Below the pieces are notes generated by a model. It made no database searches, was not told where the DNA came from, and saw only the letters and a program-made list of their open reading frames with translations. DNA of 64,000 bases, from contig CAYRNR010000010.1 of the NCBI GenBank assembly GCA_964425605.1, positions 31,453 to 95,452 on the forward strand, given 5' to 3'. Both the position numbers and the translations under genes were made by a program. This DNA is from CAYRNR01 sp964425605 (GTDB lineage: Bacteria; Myxococcota_A; UBA796; UBA9615; CAYRNR01). Below, piece by piece: positions 29,231 through 37,033 of this stretch. How positions within the stretch are numbered: position 1 is the first letter of the stretch; the number at the start of each line of letters is the position of its first letter.

Positions 29231-29245
29231 GGTATCGAACACCGG

Positions 29246-29310
29246 CAGGGGTCAAGTCTGGTCTTGAGTCTTTTCGCCGCGAAAAGACTCAAGACCAGAC
29301 TTGACCCCTG
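29246..29310. repeat. REP-like perfect palindrome, copy 1
   Basis: A 65-base perfect hairpin: 31-base arms around a 3-base loop (29277-29279). The outer arm (CAGGGGTCAAGTCTGGTC and onward) is identical to the copy at 63934-64000, but the stem tip differs (TTTTCG/CGAAAA here). It lies after rubrerythrin and may also act as a terminator or mRNA stabiliser. The form fits REP elements mobilised by RAYT-type transposases; none is in the window. Confidence 0.8.
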
Positions 29311-29345
29311 CTGCGTTGAGGACGTGGCTCAACCGGGAGAACACG

Positions 29346-29816
29346 ATGGTCCAGCGAATCGATCGAGACACGAGCCGGCGCCGCTTTCTGGTGATGTGCG
29401 GGGGCAGCGCCTGTGCCGTGACCTTGTTACCGGGTGTGTTGACCGGCTGCAGCGGCGGTGAGCCCACGGGTGAAGAGTCCCTGCAAGGGGATTGGCTCAC
29501 CGTCGCGCTGGCCGACTACCCGGATCTGGAGCCGGTGGGGGGGATGGTCCTGATCGAGGTCACCGGCGAGGACCTGACCCTGGCCGTGGTCCGGCTGGCC
29601 GACGGGTTCGCGGCGCTGGACGGCACCTGCACGCACCAGGGGTGCCTGATGTCGAGCTTCGACCTCGACGCCTCGGAGCTGGTCTGCGGCTGCCACAACT
29701 CCACGTTCGACCTGTCCGGCGACCCGACCGGCGGACCGGCCACCGAGCCGGTGGCCGCGTTCGAGACCGAGTACGACGAGGACGCGGACGAGGTCCGAAT
29801 CCGCATTTCCGAATGA
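29346..29816 (+). CDS. Tat-exported Rieske [2Fe-2S] lipoprotein
   Basis: A 156-residue protein. The N-terminus has a twin-Arg signal (TSRRRFLVMCGG) with a hydrophobic stretch ending LTGC, a lipobox, so it is probably folded in the cytoplasm, exported by Tat and lipid-anchored. The Rieske boxes are CTHQGCLMS (near 96-104) and CGCHNSTFD (near 117-125). It could be an electron-transfer or quinol-linked subunit, but no cytochrome b is adjacent. It heads a tight six-gene cluster. An upstream in-frame ATG at 29301 lies in the repeat and is rejected. Confidence 0.87.
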   Translation: MVQRIDRDTSRRRFLVMCGGSACAVTLLPGVLTGCSGGEPTGEESLQGDWLTVALADYPDLEPVGGMVLIEVTGEDLTLAVVRLADGFAALDGTCTHQGCLMSSFDLDASELVCGCHNSTFDLSGDPTGGPATEPVAAFETEYDEDADEVRIRISE

Positions 29817-29836
29817 GTATCCCGGAGGAATCCAAC

Positions 29837-30310
29837 ATGACCGCACCCACCGAAGGAACGCCCGCACCCCTGTTCACCGCCGCGACCCATGACGGCGAGG
29901 TCTCCCTGTCGGATCTGAAGGGCAAGATCGTGGTGCTGTACTTCTATCCCAAGGACAACACCTCGGGGTGCACCAAGGAGGCTTGCGGCTTCCGCGACGT
30001 GCACGACGACATGCGCGCCCTCGGCGCCGTGGTGCTCGGGGTGAGCAAGGACAGCCTCAAGGCCCACGCCAACTTCACGGCCAAGCACGAGCTCAACTTC
30101 CCGCTGCTGTCGGACCCGGACCGCGAGGTCATCGAGGCGTACGGCGCCTGGGTCGAGAAGCGAAACTACGGCCGCACCTACTTCGGCATCGAGCGCTGCA
30201 CGTACCTCATCGACGGCGAGGGCGTGGTCCGCAAGGTCTGGCGCAAGGTCAAGGTCAAGGACCACGTGGACCAGGTGTTCGAGGCCGTGCGCGAGCTGGC
30301 CGGATCGTGA
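29837..30310 (+). CDS. bcp: thioredoxin-dependent peroxiredoxin, Bcp/PrxQ type
   Basis: A 157-residue peroxiredoxin. The peroxidatic Cys is in YPKDNTSGCTKEACGFRD (about 35-52), and the second Cys five residues later is the resolving Cys of the PrxQ type. It reduces hydroperoxides at the expense of thioredoxin. It starts 20 bases after the Rieske gene with GGAGGA upstream, and its stop overlaps the next start. Cytoplasmic. Confidence 0.95.
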   Translation: MTAPTEGTPAPLFTAATHDGEVSLSDLKGKIVVLYFYPKDNTSGCTKEACGFRDVHDDMRALGAVVLGVSKDSLKAHANFTAKHELNFPLLSDPDREVIEAYGAWVEKRNYGRTYFGIERCTYLIDGEGVVRKVWRKVKVKDHVDQVFEAVRELAGS

Positions 30311-30906
30311 CCGCTCGCGTCGTCGCTCGGTGGACCACTGCGCTGGCCCTGGCCACCCTGGCCCTGGCCGGGCTGGCGAGGACCGCGGCGGCGGCGTCCG
30401 TCGAGGACGGGACCATCACGTACCGCGTGGTGCACAAGCTCAAGACCTACGAGGCGGTCCTGCCCGCTGCTTCGGCTCAGCTCGAGGTCGCCCTCGATCC
30501 GGACGATCTCGAGGCGCTGCAGTTCAGCGCCACGATCCCCCTGGCGAGCTTCGACAGCGGCAACCAGCTGAGGGATCAGCACGCCGCCGAGACCCTGGAG
30601 CTGCTGTTCTTTCCGCGCGCCGTCTGGACCGTGGACGCGGTGACCGTGGTCCGGCGCGAGCCCGCCGACGGAGCCCTCTCGGTCGCGGAACTCCTCGTTG
30701 CCGGGCCCCTCGAGCTGCACGGCAAGACCGTCCGTGTGGAGGCTCCGGTGCTGCTGACCTCCACGGGGGAGGGCCTGCGCGCCCAGGCCCGGTTCGACCT
30801 CTCGCTCACGGAGTTCGACATCCCAAGGCCGGGCCTGCTCGGTATCCGCATCGCCGACACGGTGACCGTCACCGTCGACCTCACCCTCGATGGAGAGCAG
30901 CCATGA
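30307..30906 (+). CDS. YceI-like periplasmic lipocalin-fold protein
   Basis: A 199-residue protein with a GTG start overlapping the bcp stop (GTGA) and a signal peptide ending near ARTAAAA. The mature part has the YceI pattern: ITYRVVHKLKTYEA, then a central block IPLASFDSGNQLRDQHAAETL and a C-terminal DIPRPGLLGIRIADTVTV. YceI proteins bind polyisoprenoids, often respiratory quinones, in the periplasm. It is followed by a b561-like gene, a pairing also seen in E. coli (yceI-yceJ). Confidence 0.82.
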   Translation: MTARVVARWTTALALATLALAGLARTAAAASVEDGTITYRVVHKLKTYEAVLPAASAQLEVALDPDDLEALQFSATIPLASFDSGNQLRDQHAAETLELLFFPRAVWTVDAVTVVRREPADGALSVAELLVAGPLELHGKTVRVEAPVLLTSTGEGLRAQARFDLSLTEFDIPRPGLLGIRIADTVTVTVDLTLDGEQP

Positions 30907-31514
30907 TCCGCTCCCCCCTTTTCGCGCTGCTCCTCGTGGCCCTGCTGTCCGCTTCATCGGCCTCGGCGGCCGCCATCCCCCGCCTGGATCTCGCACAGTC
31001 GCTGGCGGTGGCGGACGAACTCGGCGACGACGAGCGGCAGCGCCTGCAGCGGCAGGTGACCCAGCGTCGCGCCCAGATGAACATCCACCAGGCGCTGGCC
31101 GTGGTCCTGATCCCGGTGCTGGGGACCACCGCCGCCGTGGGGACCGCCAACCGCGTCGGCATGGACCTGGGGCAGGCGCCGCCCGCGTGGGCCTTCGACC
31201 TGCACCGCGGACTGGCCGTCGGGACCACAGCCCTGTACCTGACCACCGCCCTGTTCGCCGCGACCGCGCCCAACCCGATGAAGGCCCTGCTGGATCCGGA
31301 CAGGTCCATTGGGTTCGACTCCTCGAGGTTCCACCGGGTGTTGGCCGTGATCCATGCGGTGTTCTTCGTGGGGCTGGTGGTCACCGGGATCGTGGACGCC
31401 CGCGCGAAGCTCTCGCCAGAGGCGTACTCTGCGCTGAGCAAGATCCACGTGATCGAGGGGTGGACGGTGTTCACGCTCGTGACCGTGTCGGGGATCACCA
31501 TCGCGCGGTTCTGA
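30903..31514 (+). CDS. cytochrome b561-like membrane protein
   Basis: A 203-residue membrane protein with an N-terminal signal-like helix and about four further helices. Each carries a candidate heme ligand: MNIHQALAV, FDLHRGLAV, FHRVLAVIHAVFF and KIHVIEGW. This spacing suggests a diheme b-type cytochrome, though no named family could be assigned with certainty. It overlaps yceI-like (ATGA) and the next gene (TGATG). It probably passes electrons between quinone and periplasmic partners such as the pentaheme cytochrome at the end of this cluster. Confidence 0.7.
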   Translation: MIRSPLFALLLVALLSASSASAAAIPRLDLAQSLAVADELGDDERQRLQRQVTQRRAQMNIHQALAVVLIPVLGTTAAVGTANRVGMDLGQAPPAWAFDLHRGLAVGTTALYLTTALFAATAPNPMKALLDPDRSIGFDSSRFHRVLAVIHAVFFVGLVVTGIVDARAKLSPEAYSALSKIHVIEGWTVFTLVTVSGITIARF

Positions 31515-32212
31515 TGCTGGACTCTCCCGGCCGGGACGTGTATCCGTGGAACATCATGGGTGGTGGGATCTCCGACGGATGTGTGGTGGTGTTCGGGCGG
31601 CAGCCGGTGCCCGGCGTGGCCAAGACCCGGCTCGGCGAGGGCATCGGCGATCGTCGCGCTGCGGACGTGTACGAGGTCATGCTCCAGCACACCGTGGAAC
31701 AGGCGGTCACCTCGGAGCTGCCCGTGATCCTCGAGCTGGCCGAGCTCCCGTGCGAGGGGTGGGAGCCCCCCCACGGTCTCCAGTGGGCCCTCCAGGCCGA
31801 CGGTGACCTCGGCACGCGCATGCGCACCGCGTTCGGTCGCTGCTTCGACGCGGGCTACGAGCGCGTGGTGCTCGTGGGCTCGGACATCCCGGGACTGAGC
31901 CGCACACACCTCCGGCGTTCGATCCAGCTGCTGGACAATGTGCCGGTGGTGCTCGGCCCGGCGCAAGACGGCGGCTACTACCTCGTGGCGCAACGAGCCC
32001 CCGGAGCAGACCTGTTCAGCGGCATCACCTGGTCCGTGCCCGACACGCTGGCGCTGACCCGCTTGCGCCTGCTCGACCTCTCGCTCGGATACGGCGAGGT
32101 CGAGACCCTGGCCGACGTGGATGTCCCCGCGGATCTGGAGGATGCGGTGGCCTCTCGCACCCTGTCCACGGAGCTCCGGGCCGCGCTACGCCGCGCAGCG
32201 GCGATGGAGTGA
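31514..32212 (+). CDS. DUF2064 / TIGR04282-type glycosyltransferase
   Basis: A 232-residue GT-A-like protein. CVVVFGRQPVPGVAKTRL near residues 23-40, DGDLGTRM, VLVGSDIPGL and LGPAQDGGYYLVA are the family's nucleotide-sugar and metal-binding blocks. In NCBI families it is the 'rSAM/selenodomain-associated transferase 1', often near the ArsS-type radical SAM protein; here ArsS lies about 2 kb away on the other strand. The ATG at 31514 overlaps the upstream stop; an ATG at 31556 would give a more typical N-terminus. Confidence 0.85.
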   Translation: MLDSPGRDVYPWNIMGGGISDGCVVVFGRQPVPGVAKTRLGEGIGDRRAADVYEVMLQHTVEQAVTSELPVILELAELPCEGWEPPHGLQWALQADGDLGTRMRTAFGRCFDAGYERVVLVGSDIPGLSRTHLRRSIQLLDNVPVVLGPAQDGGYYLVAQRAPGADLFSGITWSVPDTLALTRLRLLDLSLGYGEVETLADVDVPADLEDAVASRTLSTELRAALRRAAAME

Positions 32213-32215
32213 ATC

Positions 32216-33487
32216 ATGGCCAGGCATCTGGTCCCCCTGGTGCTGATCGCGGTCGGGCTCGGAGCGTTCGCCCTGGCCTGCACGGCGCGCAGCAGCGACA
32301 GCTCACCCCCCGAAGGTGACGTCCACTCCCGCGCGTCCGCGTTCTTCGCCACCCAGCCCGAGTACTTCCAGCCCCTGGCGGACACGCCGCCCCCCACCGG
32401 ACTCCAGGCCATGGACACGTCGGTGTGCGTCGGCTGCCACCCCTCCCAGGTCACCGAGTGGCGCGACAGCATCCACGCCCGCGCCTGGGACGACGACCAG
32501 TACCAGGCCGAGCTGAACAAGGACCCGGGCATCCGCTGGATCTGCATCAACTGCCACCTGCCCCTGTACGACCAGCAGGCAGAGCTACCCGTGGGCCTCG
32601 AGGACGGCGACCTTCGCCGGCCTCAGCTCGAACCGAACCCCAGCTACAGCGAGGCCCTGCGCGACGACGCCATCGGCTGCGCGGCCTGTCACGTGCGCGA
32701 CGGCCACGTGGAGGGTCCCACCGGTGAGGCGCCGGGAGCCCCCCACGCGACGCGGCGCAGCGCCAACCTGACCGAGTCGGACTTCTGCATTCGCTGTCAC
32801 GGCGTCGAGGTGCGCGTCGAGCAGCTGGACCTCGTCTGCGCGTTCGCCACCGGTCGCGAATGGTCCGAGTGGTCCCAGGGACAGGACCCCGCCCCCACCT
32901 GCCAGTCCTGCCACATGCCGCAGGTGGATCACCAGCGCTGGGTGGGCGCTCCCGAGGCGCCTGGCAGCTTGCACGCATTCCCTGGATCATTGATCCCGAA
33001 GCGACCCTCGGACGCCGCGGCCTTCGAGGCGCGGCAGGCGCAGTTCCCGGAGGGTTTGACGGCGACGGTGGCCTTCGAGCCCCAGATGCCTCGCCGTGGA
33101 CAGCGAGCCGAGCTCGTGGTCACCCTGACCAACGACCGCGCCGGGCACTCCGTGCCCACCGGGGATCCCGAGCGGTATGTCGAGGCGTCGATCCGCATCG
33201 GCGACGCCAGGGGCAACCTCATCACCGAGCAGGTCGAGATCTCACGCGCCAAGTTCGCCTGGCACCCCACGCCGAAGCTCGAGTACGACAACCGCATCGC
33301 GGCATCAGAGGCGCGGACCTACCGTGTCGCCTTCGACGTGGGCGATGCCGAGGGACTCATCGGCGAGGTTCATGTGAGCAAGTACCGGATCGACCAGGAG
33401 GCGCTGGAGTACCACCATCTCGAGGACAAGGTGGTGGCGGGGCGGCTTTCGACCGGGGCACGGGTGCTGACGCCGACTGCGCCTTAG
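32216..33487 (+). CDS. pentaheme c-type cytochrome lipoprotein
   Basis: A 423-residue exported protein. The signal peptide ends ALAC, a lipobox. Five CxxCH heme sites occur in order: CVGCH, CINCH, CAACH, CIRCH and CQSCH, all in the first 235 residues, and the rest is a beta-rich domain (about 265-420) like those of multiheme cytochrome c554-type proteins. It is probably a periplasmic or surface electron-transfer protein and is the last gene of the 29346-33487 cluster. Heme count is read directly; the partner is inferred. Confidence 0.9.
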   Translation: MARHLVPLVLIAVGLGAFALACTARSSDSSPPEGDVHSRASAFFATQPEYFQPLADTPPPTGLQAMDTSVCVGCHPSQVTEWRDSIHARAWDDDQYQAELNKDPGIRWICINCHLPLYDQQAELPVGLEDGDLRRPQLEPNPSYSEALRDDAIGCAACHVRDGHVEGPTGEAPGAPHATRRSANLTESDFCIRCHGVEVRVEQLDLVCAFATGREWSEWSQGQDPAPTCQSCHMPQVDHQRWVGAPEAPGSLHAFPGSLIPKRPSDAAAFEARQAQFPEGLTATVAFEPQMPRRGQRAELVVTLTNDRAGHSVPTGDPERYVEASIRIGDARGNLITEQVEISRAKFAWHPTPKLEYDNRIAASEARTYRVAFDVGDAEGLIGEVHVSKYRIDQEALEYHHLEDKVVAGRLSTGARVLTPTAP

Positions 33488-33499
33488 CGTAGTCCACTC

Positions 33500-33590
33500 C
33501 GGTTCGACTTCCCGGTTCACTTTCACTTCCCCTTCCACCTCCACCTCCACTTCCCCTTCCACTTCCCCTTTCCCCTCGCCGCGAAAGTTA
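33500..33590. repeat. imperfect polypyrimidine tandem tract
   Basis: The plus strand between the cytochrome gene and arsS is almost pure C/T in repeating CTTCC/CCACCT units (for example CCACCTCCACCTCCACTTCC). It lies between two convergent stop codons. Such tracts can form triplex DNA or act as slippage-prone microsatellites. The minus-strand Glu/Val-repeat reading frame here is not a credible gene. Confidence 0.65.
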
Positions 33591-33618
33591 TGAAGTTATG
33601 AACGTCCCTTTTTTCCCC

Positions 33619-34599
33619 TCAGTCCGCCGTCGCGCCCCCGCAGGAGCTCCCCGCCCCCGCCGTACACCCATAACAGTGACTGTCGGTGCGGATGGACCGG
33701 CCCTCCCACGCGGCGAGGTCGAACTCGGAGACGTGGAGGGCGCGGCCGTCGTGGTCCTGGGCGTCCATGTCGAGCATCTGGTTGAAGTCACAGTCGTAGA
33801 GGCGACCGTCCCAGCCGACCGAGAGGGTGTTGCGGCACATCAGGCCGTCGACCGTGGTGGGATTGAAGGCGTCCTCGAGGCGCTGCATGTAGGGATCGAG
33901 GTTGTCGGAGGTGACGAGCCAGTCGCGGAAGCGGGCGATGGGCATGTTGTTGAGGGCGATGAGGCGGTCGAAGGTGATGCCGTGGTCGCGTTCGAGGGCG
34001 ACGCGCCACTCGCCCTCCATGGAGGCCTGGGAGCCAGCGAGGAATGCGCCGGCGGGGTTGGTCATGAGGGTCAGGACGCGGTGGGGATCGCCGTGGCCGT
34101 ATCCGGCATCGTTGAGTCGCCGTAGTGCCTCGATGGACTGGTCGAAGACGCCTGGACCGCGTTGCCGGTCGGTGTTGCGCTTGCGGTAGTGGGTCAACGA
34201 GCCGACGACCTCGACGCCGCGCTCGGCGAGCCAGGCGGGGGTGTCGTGCTGGCCGCCGGTGAGCAGGATGGTGAGGTTGCAGCGATCGATGACGTGCTTG
34301 CCGCGCGTCACGCACTCGTCCACGAGGTAGCGGAAGCTGGGGTTGAGCTCGGGGGCGCCGCCGGTGAGATCGACGGTGTGGGCGCCGGTGGTGTCGAGGG
34401 CGCGCAGGCAGGCGTCGACCACCGACCGGGTCATCACCTCGTCGCGGTTGGGACCGGCGGAGACGTGGCAGTGGCGGCAGGCCATGTTGCAGCGCTTGCC
34501 CAGGTTGATCTGGAAGATGTCCAGCTGGGCGGGGCGCAGGTGTGGGTGCCCGCTGGCCTGGAGGCGGGCGTCGAAGTCCATGGCTGCGGCGGCGGGCAT
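33619..34599 (-). CDS. arsS: ArsS-type arsenosugar biosynthesis radical SAM protein
   Basis: A 326-residue radical SAM protein. The SAM 4Fe-4S motif is C37-x3-C41-x2-C44 in NLGKRCNMACRHCHV. LTGGAPELNP follows, and the C-terminal auxiliary block HCYGCTAGAGSSCGGA matches the ArsS/selenodomain family; the position that is selenocysteine in some members is Cys (TGC) here. ArsS is reported to take dimethylarsenic compounds toward arsenosugar precursors. No arsM is in the window. It is the last gene of a ten-gene minus-strand run. Confidence 0.88.
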   Translation of the reverse strand: MPAAAAMDFDARLQASGHPHLRPAQLDIFQINLGKRCNMACRHCHVSAGPNRDEVMTRSVVDACLRALDTTGAHTVDLTGGAPELNPSFRYLVDECVTRGKHVIDRCNLTILLTGGQHDTPAWLAERGVEVVGSLTHYRKRNTDRQRGPGVFDQSIEALRRLNDAGYGHGDPHRVLTLMTNPAGAFLAGSQASMEGEWRVALERDHGITFDRLIALNNMPIARFRDWLVTSDNLDPYMQRLEDAFNPTTVDGLMCRNTLSVGWDGRLYDCDFNQMLDMDAQDHDGRALHVSEFDLAAWEGRSIRTDSHCYGCTAGAGSSCGGATAD

Positions 34600-34602
34600 C
34601 GT

Positions 34603-34932
34603 CTACATCCCGGACTTCTTGACGTGGTCGAGCGTCTGCACGCCGTGGACCAGGGAGGCGCCGCCGCGGATGGCGGTGGCCACGTGGATGGCCTCGGTCA
34701 TCTGCTCGAGGTCAGAGCCCTTCTCGAGGCAGTCGCTGGAGTAGGCGTCGATGCAGTAGGGGCACTGCACGGCGTGGGCGACGGCGAGGGCGATGAGCGA
34801 CTTCTCGCGGGCGGTCAGGGCGCCGTCGGCGAAGACGGAGCCGTAGTAGTCGAAGAACTTGCGGGCGAGCTCGGGGTTGCCCTCGCCGATCTCGGCGAAC
34901 CGCGCCAGGTGGTCGTGAGCGTAGTAGGTCAT
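34603..34932 (-). CDS. AhpD-like / arsenosugar-associated peroxidase-like protein
   Basis: A 109-residue carboxymuconolactone decarboxylase-fold protein with C57-P-Y-C60 and a His at 54 (AVAHAVQCPYCIDAY), the AhpD-type active site. It fits the family that accompanies ArsS (TIGR04169-like). It ends three bases before arsS and overlaps the upstream glycosyltransferase by four bases. Likely a thiol-based peroxidase or reductant in the pathway; the role is inferred from association. Confidence 0.86.
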   Translation of the reverse strand: MTYYAHDHLARFAEIGEGNPELARKFFDYYGSVFADGALTAREKSLIALAVAHAVQCPYCIDAYSSDCLEKGSDLEQMTEAIHVATAIRGGASLVHGVQTLDHVKKSGM

Positions 34933-35672
34933 GGGGTGTCCTTGGTTTCCATCGTGGTTCTAGGTCCTCGCCAGCGCGCGTGCCAGCGCTCGGCCGCGGC
35001 GAGGCGGATCACGGTCAGGGGCATCACGACGCCGGCGCGGGCCACGGCGCGCAGGTTTCCGCTCACCTTGGACTGGCCTGCGATGCGATCGCGGTGCCTC
35101 ACCGGCACCTCGACCACCTCCAGCCCTCGCGTGAGCGCCTTGATCTGCATCTCCACGGTCCAGCCGTAGGTCAGGTGGTTCATCTCCATCGACCGCAGCG
35201 CCTCACCGCGGATGGCCCGGAAGGGCCCCAGATCGGCGAAGCGCCGGTGGAACAGGGCCTGGACGAGGCCGAGGACGACGATGTTGCCCATGCGCTGGGG
35301 AAAGGTCTGGGTGCGCTGCAGGTCGCCGCTGCGCTGCCCGACCACCAGATCGGCGCCGTGCTCGAACGGGGCGAGCAGGGCCGGCAGATCGTCGGGATCG
35401 TCGGCGCCGTCGCCGTCCATGAAGACCACGATGCCGGTGTGGCCGTGGTCGCGCAGGCCGCGCATCAGCGCGTGGCCGTAGCCCCTGGTGGGCTCGTAGG
35501 CCACCGAGGCGCCGGCGGCCGCTGCCACCTCCGAGGTCCGGTCGGTGGAGCCGTTGTCCACCACCACCACCTCGTCCACGAGATTCCGTGGAATCGAGCG
35601 CACCACGTCTCCGATGCACGCCTCCTCGTTCAGCGCGGGGATCATCACGGTGACGGGCCACTCACCCAGCAT
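34929..35672 (-). CDS. family 2 glycosyltransferase, polyprenyl-phosphate sugar transferase-like
   Basis: A 247-residue GT2 enzyme of the dolichol/polyprenyl-phosphate mannosyltransferase type. VMIPALNEEACIGDVV starts the fold, VVVDNGSTDRT and FMDGDGADDP give the nucleotide-diphosphate site and D-x-D, and QIKALTRGLEVVEVPVRHRDR the acceptor loop. It has no C-terminal membrane helix. It overlaps its neighbours by 4 and 11 bases. Substrate unknown; proximity to ArsS allows, but does not show, use in arsenosugar or arsenolipid synthesis. Confidence 0.88.
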   Translation of the reverse strand: MLGEWPVTVMIPALNEEACIGDVVRSIPRNLVDEVVVVDNGSTDRTSEVAAAAGASVAYEPTRGYGHALMRGLRDHGHTGIVVFMDGDGADDPDDLPALLAPFEHGADLVVGQRSGDLQRTQTFPQRMGNIVVLGLVQALFHRRFADLGPFRAIRGEALRSMEMNHLTYGWTVEMQIKALTRGLEVVEVPVRHRDRIAGQSKVSGNLRAVARAGVVMPLTVIRLAAAERWHARWRGPRTTMETKDTP

Positions 35673-37023
35673 CGTCGGCTCCCGCGCGCTTGCGGCGCCG
35701 CCACCACAGCAGCAGCCCGAGATCGAACAGCAGGAAGAACGCCAGGGCGCCCCATTCGAGGATCAGGAACCGCGTGGGCACGCGCCAGGCCAGGCCCGAG
35801 CGGTGGGGGATCTCCACGGTCTCGGAGATGGCGACGATCTCCCCGAGGACCAGCGGCGTGATCCCGCCCACGAAGAGCCAGGGCACGATCAGCATCGACA
35901 TGTACCAGGGGTAGATGGTGGGGGAGAAGGCGTAGTAGGCGCCGATGGAGGCGGCGAACCGGCCCTCGGCGCTCCAACGCTTGCGGGTCAGGAAGAACGC
36001 CGACAGGGCGATGGTGACCCCGTAGCCGATCTTGCGTGCGATCACGGGATCGCCGGTCCAGGACTTGAACAGGCCGTAGATGGCGCCGTTGAACTCCCAC
36101 TCCATCATGTACTCGGGGATGGAGCCGATGATGTCCGGGCCCGCGGAGGCGTAGGGGAGGACCAGCGCCAGCCCGGCGATCGTCGCGCCGGCGGCCACCC
36201 AGGCCGCCTCTGTCCAGCGTCGCCCCCACATCAGCGCTGGCACCGCGGCGATGGCCAGCGGGCGTACCATCGTCGCGACCATGGCCGCGGCCCCGGCCAG
36301 GCCGGGGCGGGTCTTGTTGAACAGGAACGCCGCGGCCAGCCAGGGCACGTACAGGGCGTCCAGGTGCATGCCGACCATGTGCATGACGGCGGCCAGCGGC
36401 GCCATCGCGTAGATCACCGCGTGCCCGCCGCGCCTGCCGCGCCTGCGCAGGGCCAGCCAGATCACGGCCACGGCGAGCAGTTCGTGGCCCAGCAGCACCG
36501 CCTTCCACCCCTGGAAGCCGCCGGGATTGAGCTTGTAGCCGGCCCAGAACCAGCCCTCGGCCACCGGCGGATAACACGTCGGCAGATCCTTCTTGTAGAT
36601 GCGCGGGTAGTACACGCCGTCGCGAAGCTCGCGTAGCTTCTCGTGCCTGGGCGGGTACTTGTACGGATCGATGCCCTCGTCCTGGACCTTGCCGTCCCAC
36701 ATGTATCGCAGCGCGTCCCGGGTCCCCTCGAGCCCCTCGAACCACAGCACGCCGCGCACGCTCAGCGCGGCCACCAGCAGCAGCGCGATCTCCCAGCGCA
36801 TCGGGATCGACCAGCGGGTCGCGGCCCACCAGGCCACGATGAGCATGGGCGTGCCGCCGGCCATGGCCGCCATGTGTTGCAGCTCGCCGAAGTGGGTCGC
36901 CAGGCCCCAGCGCTCCACCTCGGCGAAACCGAGCCAGAGCACCTCGGCCAGGGCCGCGAGGGCGAACACGGTGACGTAGAACCGGTTGGAACGGCGTCCC
37001 CTCCTCTGGTCGTTGCCGGACAC
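35662..37023 (-). CDS. multi-pass membrane glycosyltransferase (GT-C / GT87-like)
   Basis: A 453-residue protein with about ten predicted transmembrane helices. Between the first helices is a periplasmic loop DALRYMWDGKVQDEGIDPYKYPP with an acidic pair, the pattern of GT-C enzymes that use polyprenyl-phosphate sugars. Downstream loops include YPPVAEGWFW. The C-terminus is basic. It overlaps the downstream GT2 gene by 11 bases, whose product could supply its lipid-linked sugar. The specific linkage is unknown. Confidence 0.78.
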   Translation of the reverse strand: MSGNDQRRGRRSNRFYVTVFALAALAEVLWLGFAEVERWGLATHFGELQHMAAMAGGTPMLIVAWWAATRWSIPMRWEIALLLVAALSVRGVLWFEGLEGTRDALRYMWDGKVQDEGIDPYKYPPRHEKLRELRDGVYYPRIYKKDLPTCYPPVAEGWFWAGYKLNPGGFQGWKAVLLGHELLAVAVIWLALRRRGRRGGHAVIYAMAPLAAVMHMVGMHLDALYVPWLAAAFLFNKTRPGLAGAAAMVATMVRPLAIAAVPALMWGRRWTEAAWVAAGATIAGLALVLPYASAGPDIIGSIPEYMMEWEFNGAIYGLFKSWTGDPVIARKIGYGVTIALSAFFLTRKRWSAEGRFAASIGAYYAFSPTIYPWYMSMLIVPWLFVGGITPLVLGEIVAISETVEIPHRSGLAWRVPTRFLILEWGALAFFLLFDLGLLLWWRRRKRAGADDAG

Positions 37024-37033
37024 GGTGACGGGC

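Noticed and set aside
33305..33562. Minus-strand frame encoding Glu/Val repeats
   Set aside because: It arises from the polypyrimidine tract and overlaps the end of the cytochrome gene; no sensible protein.
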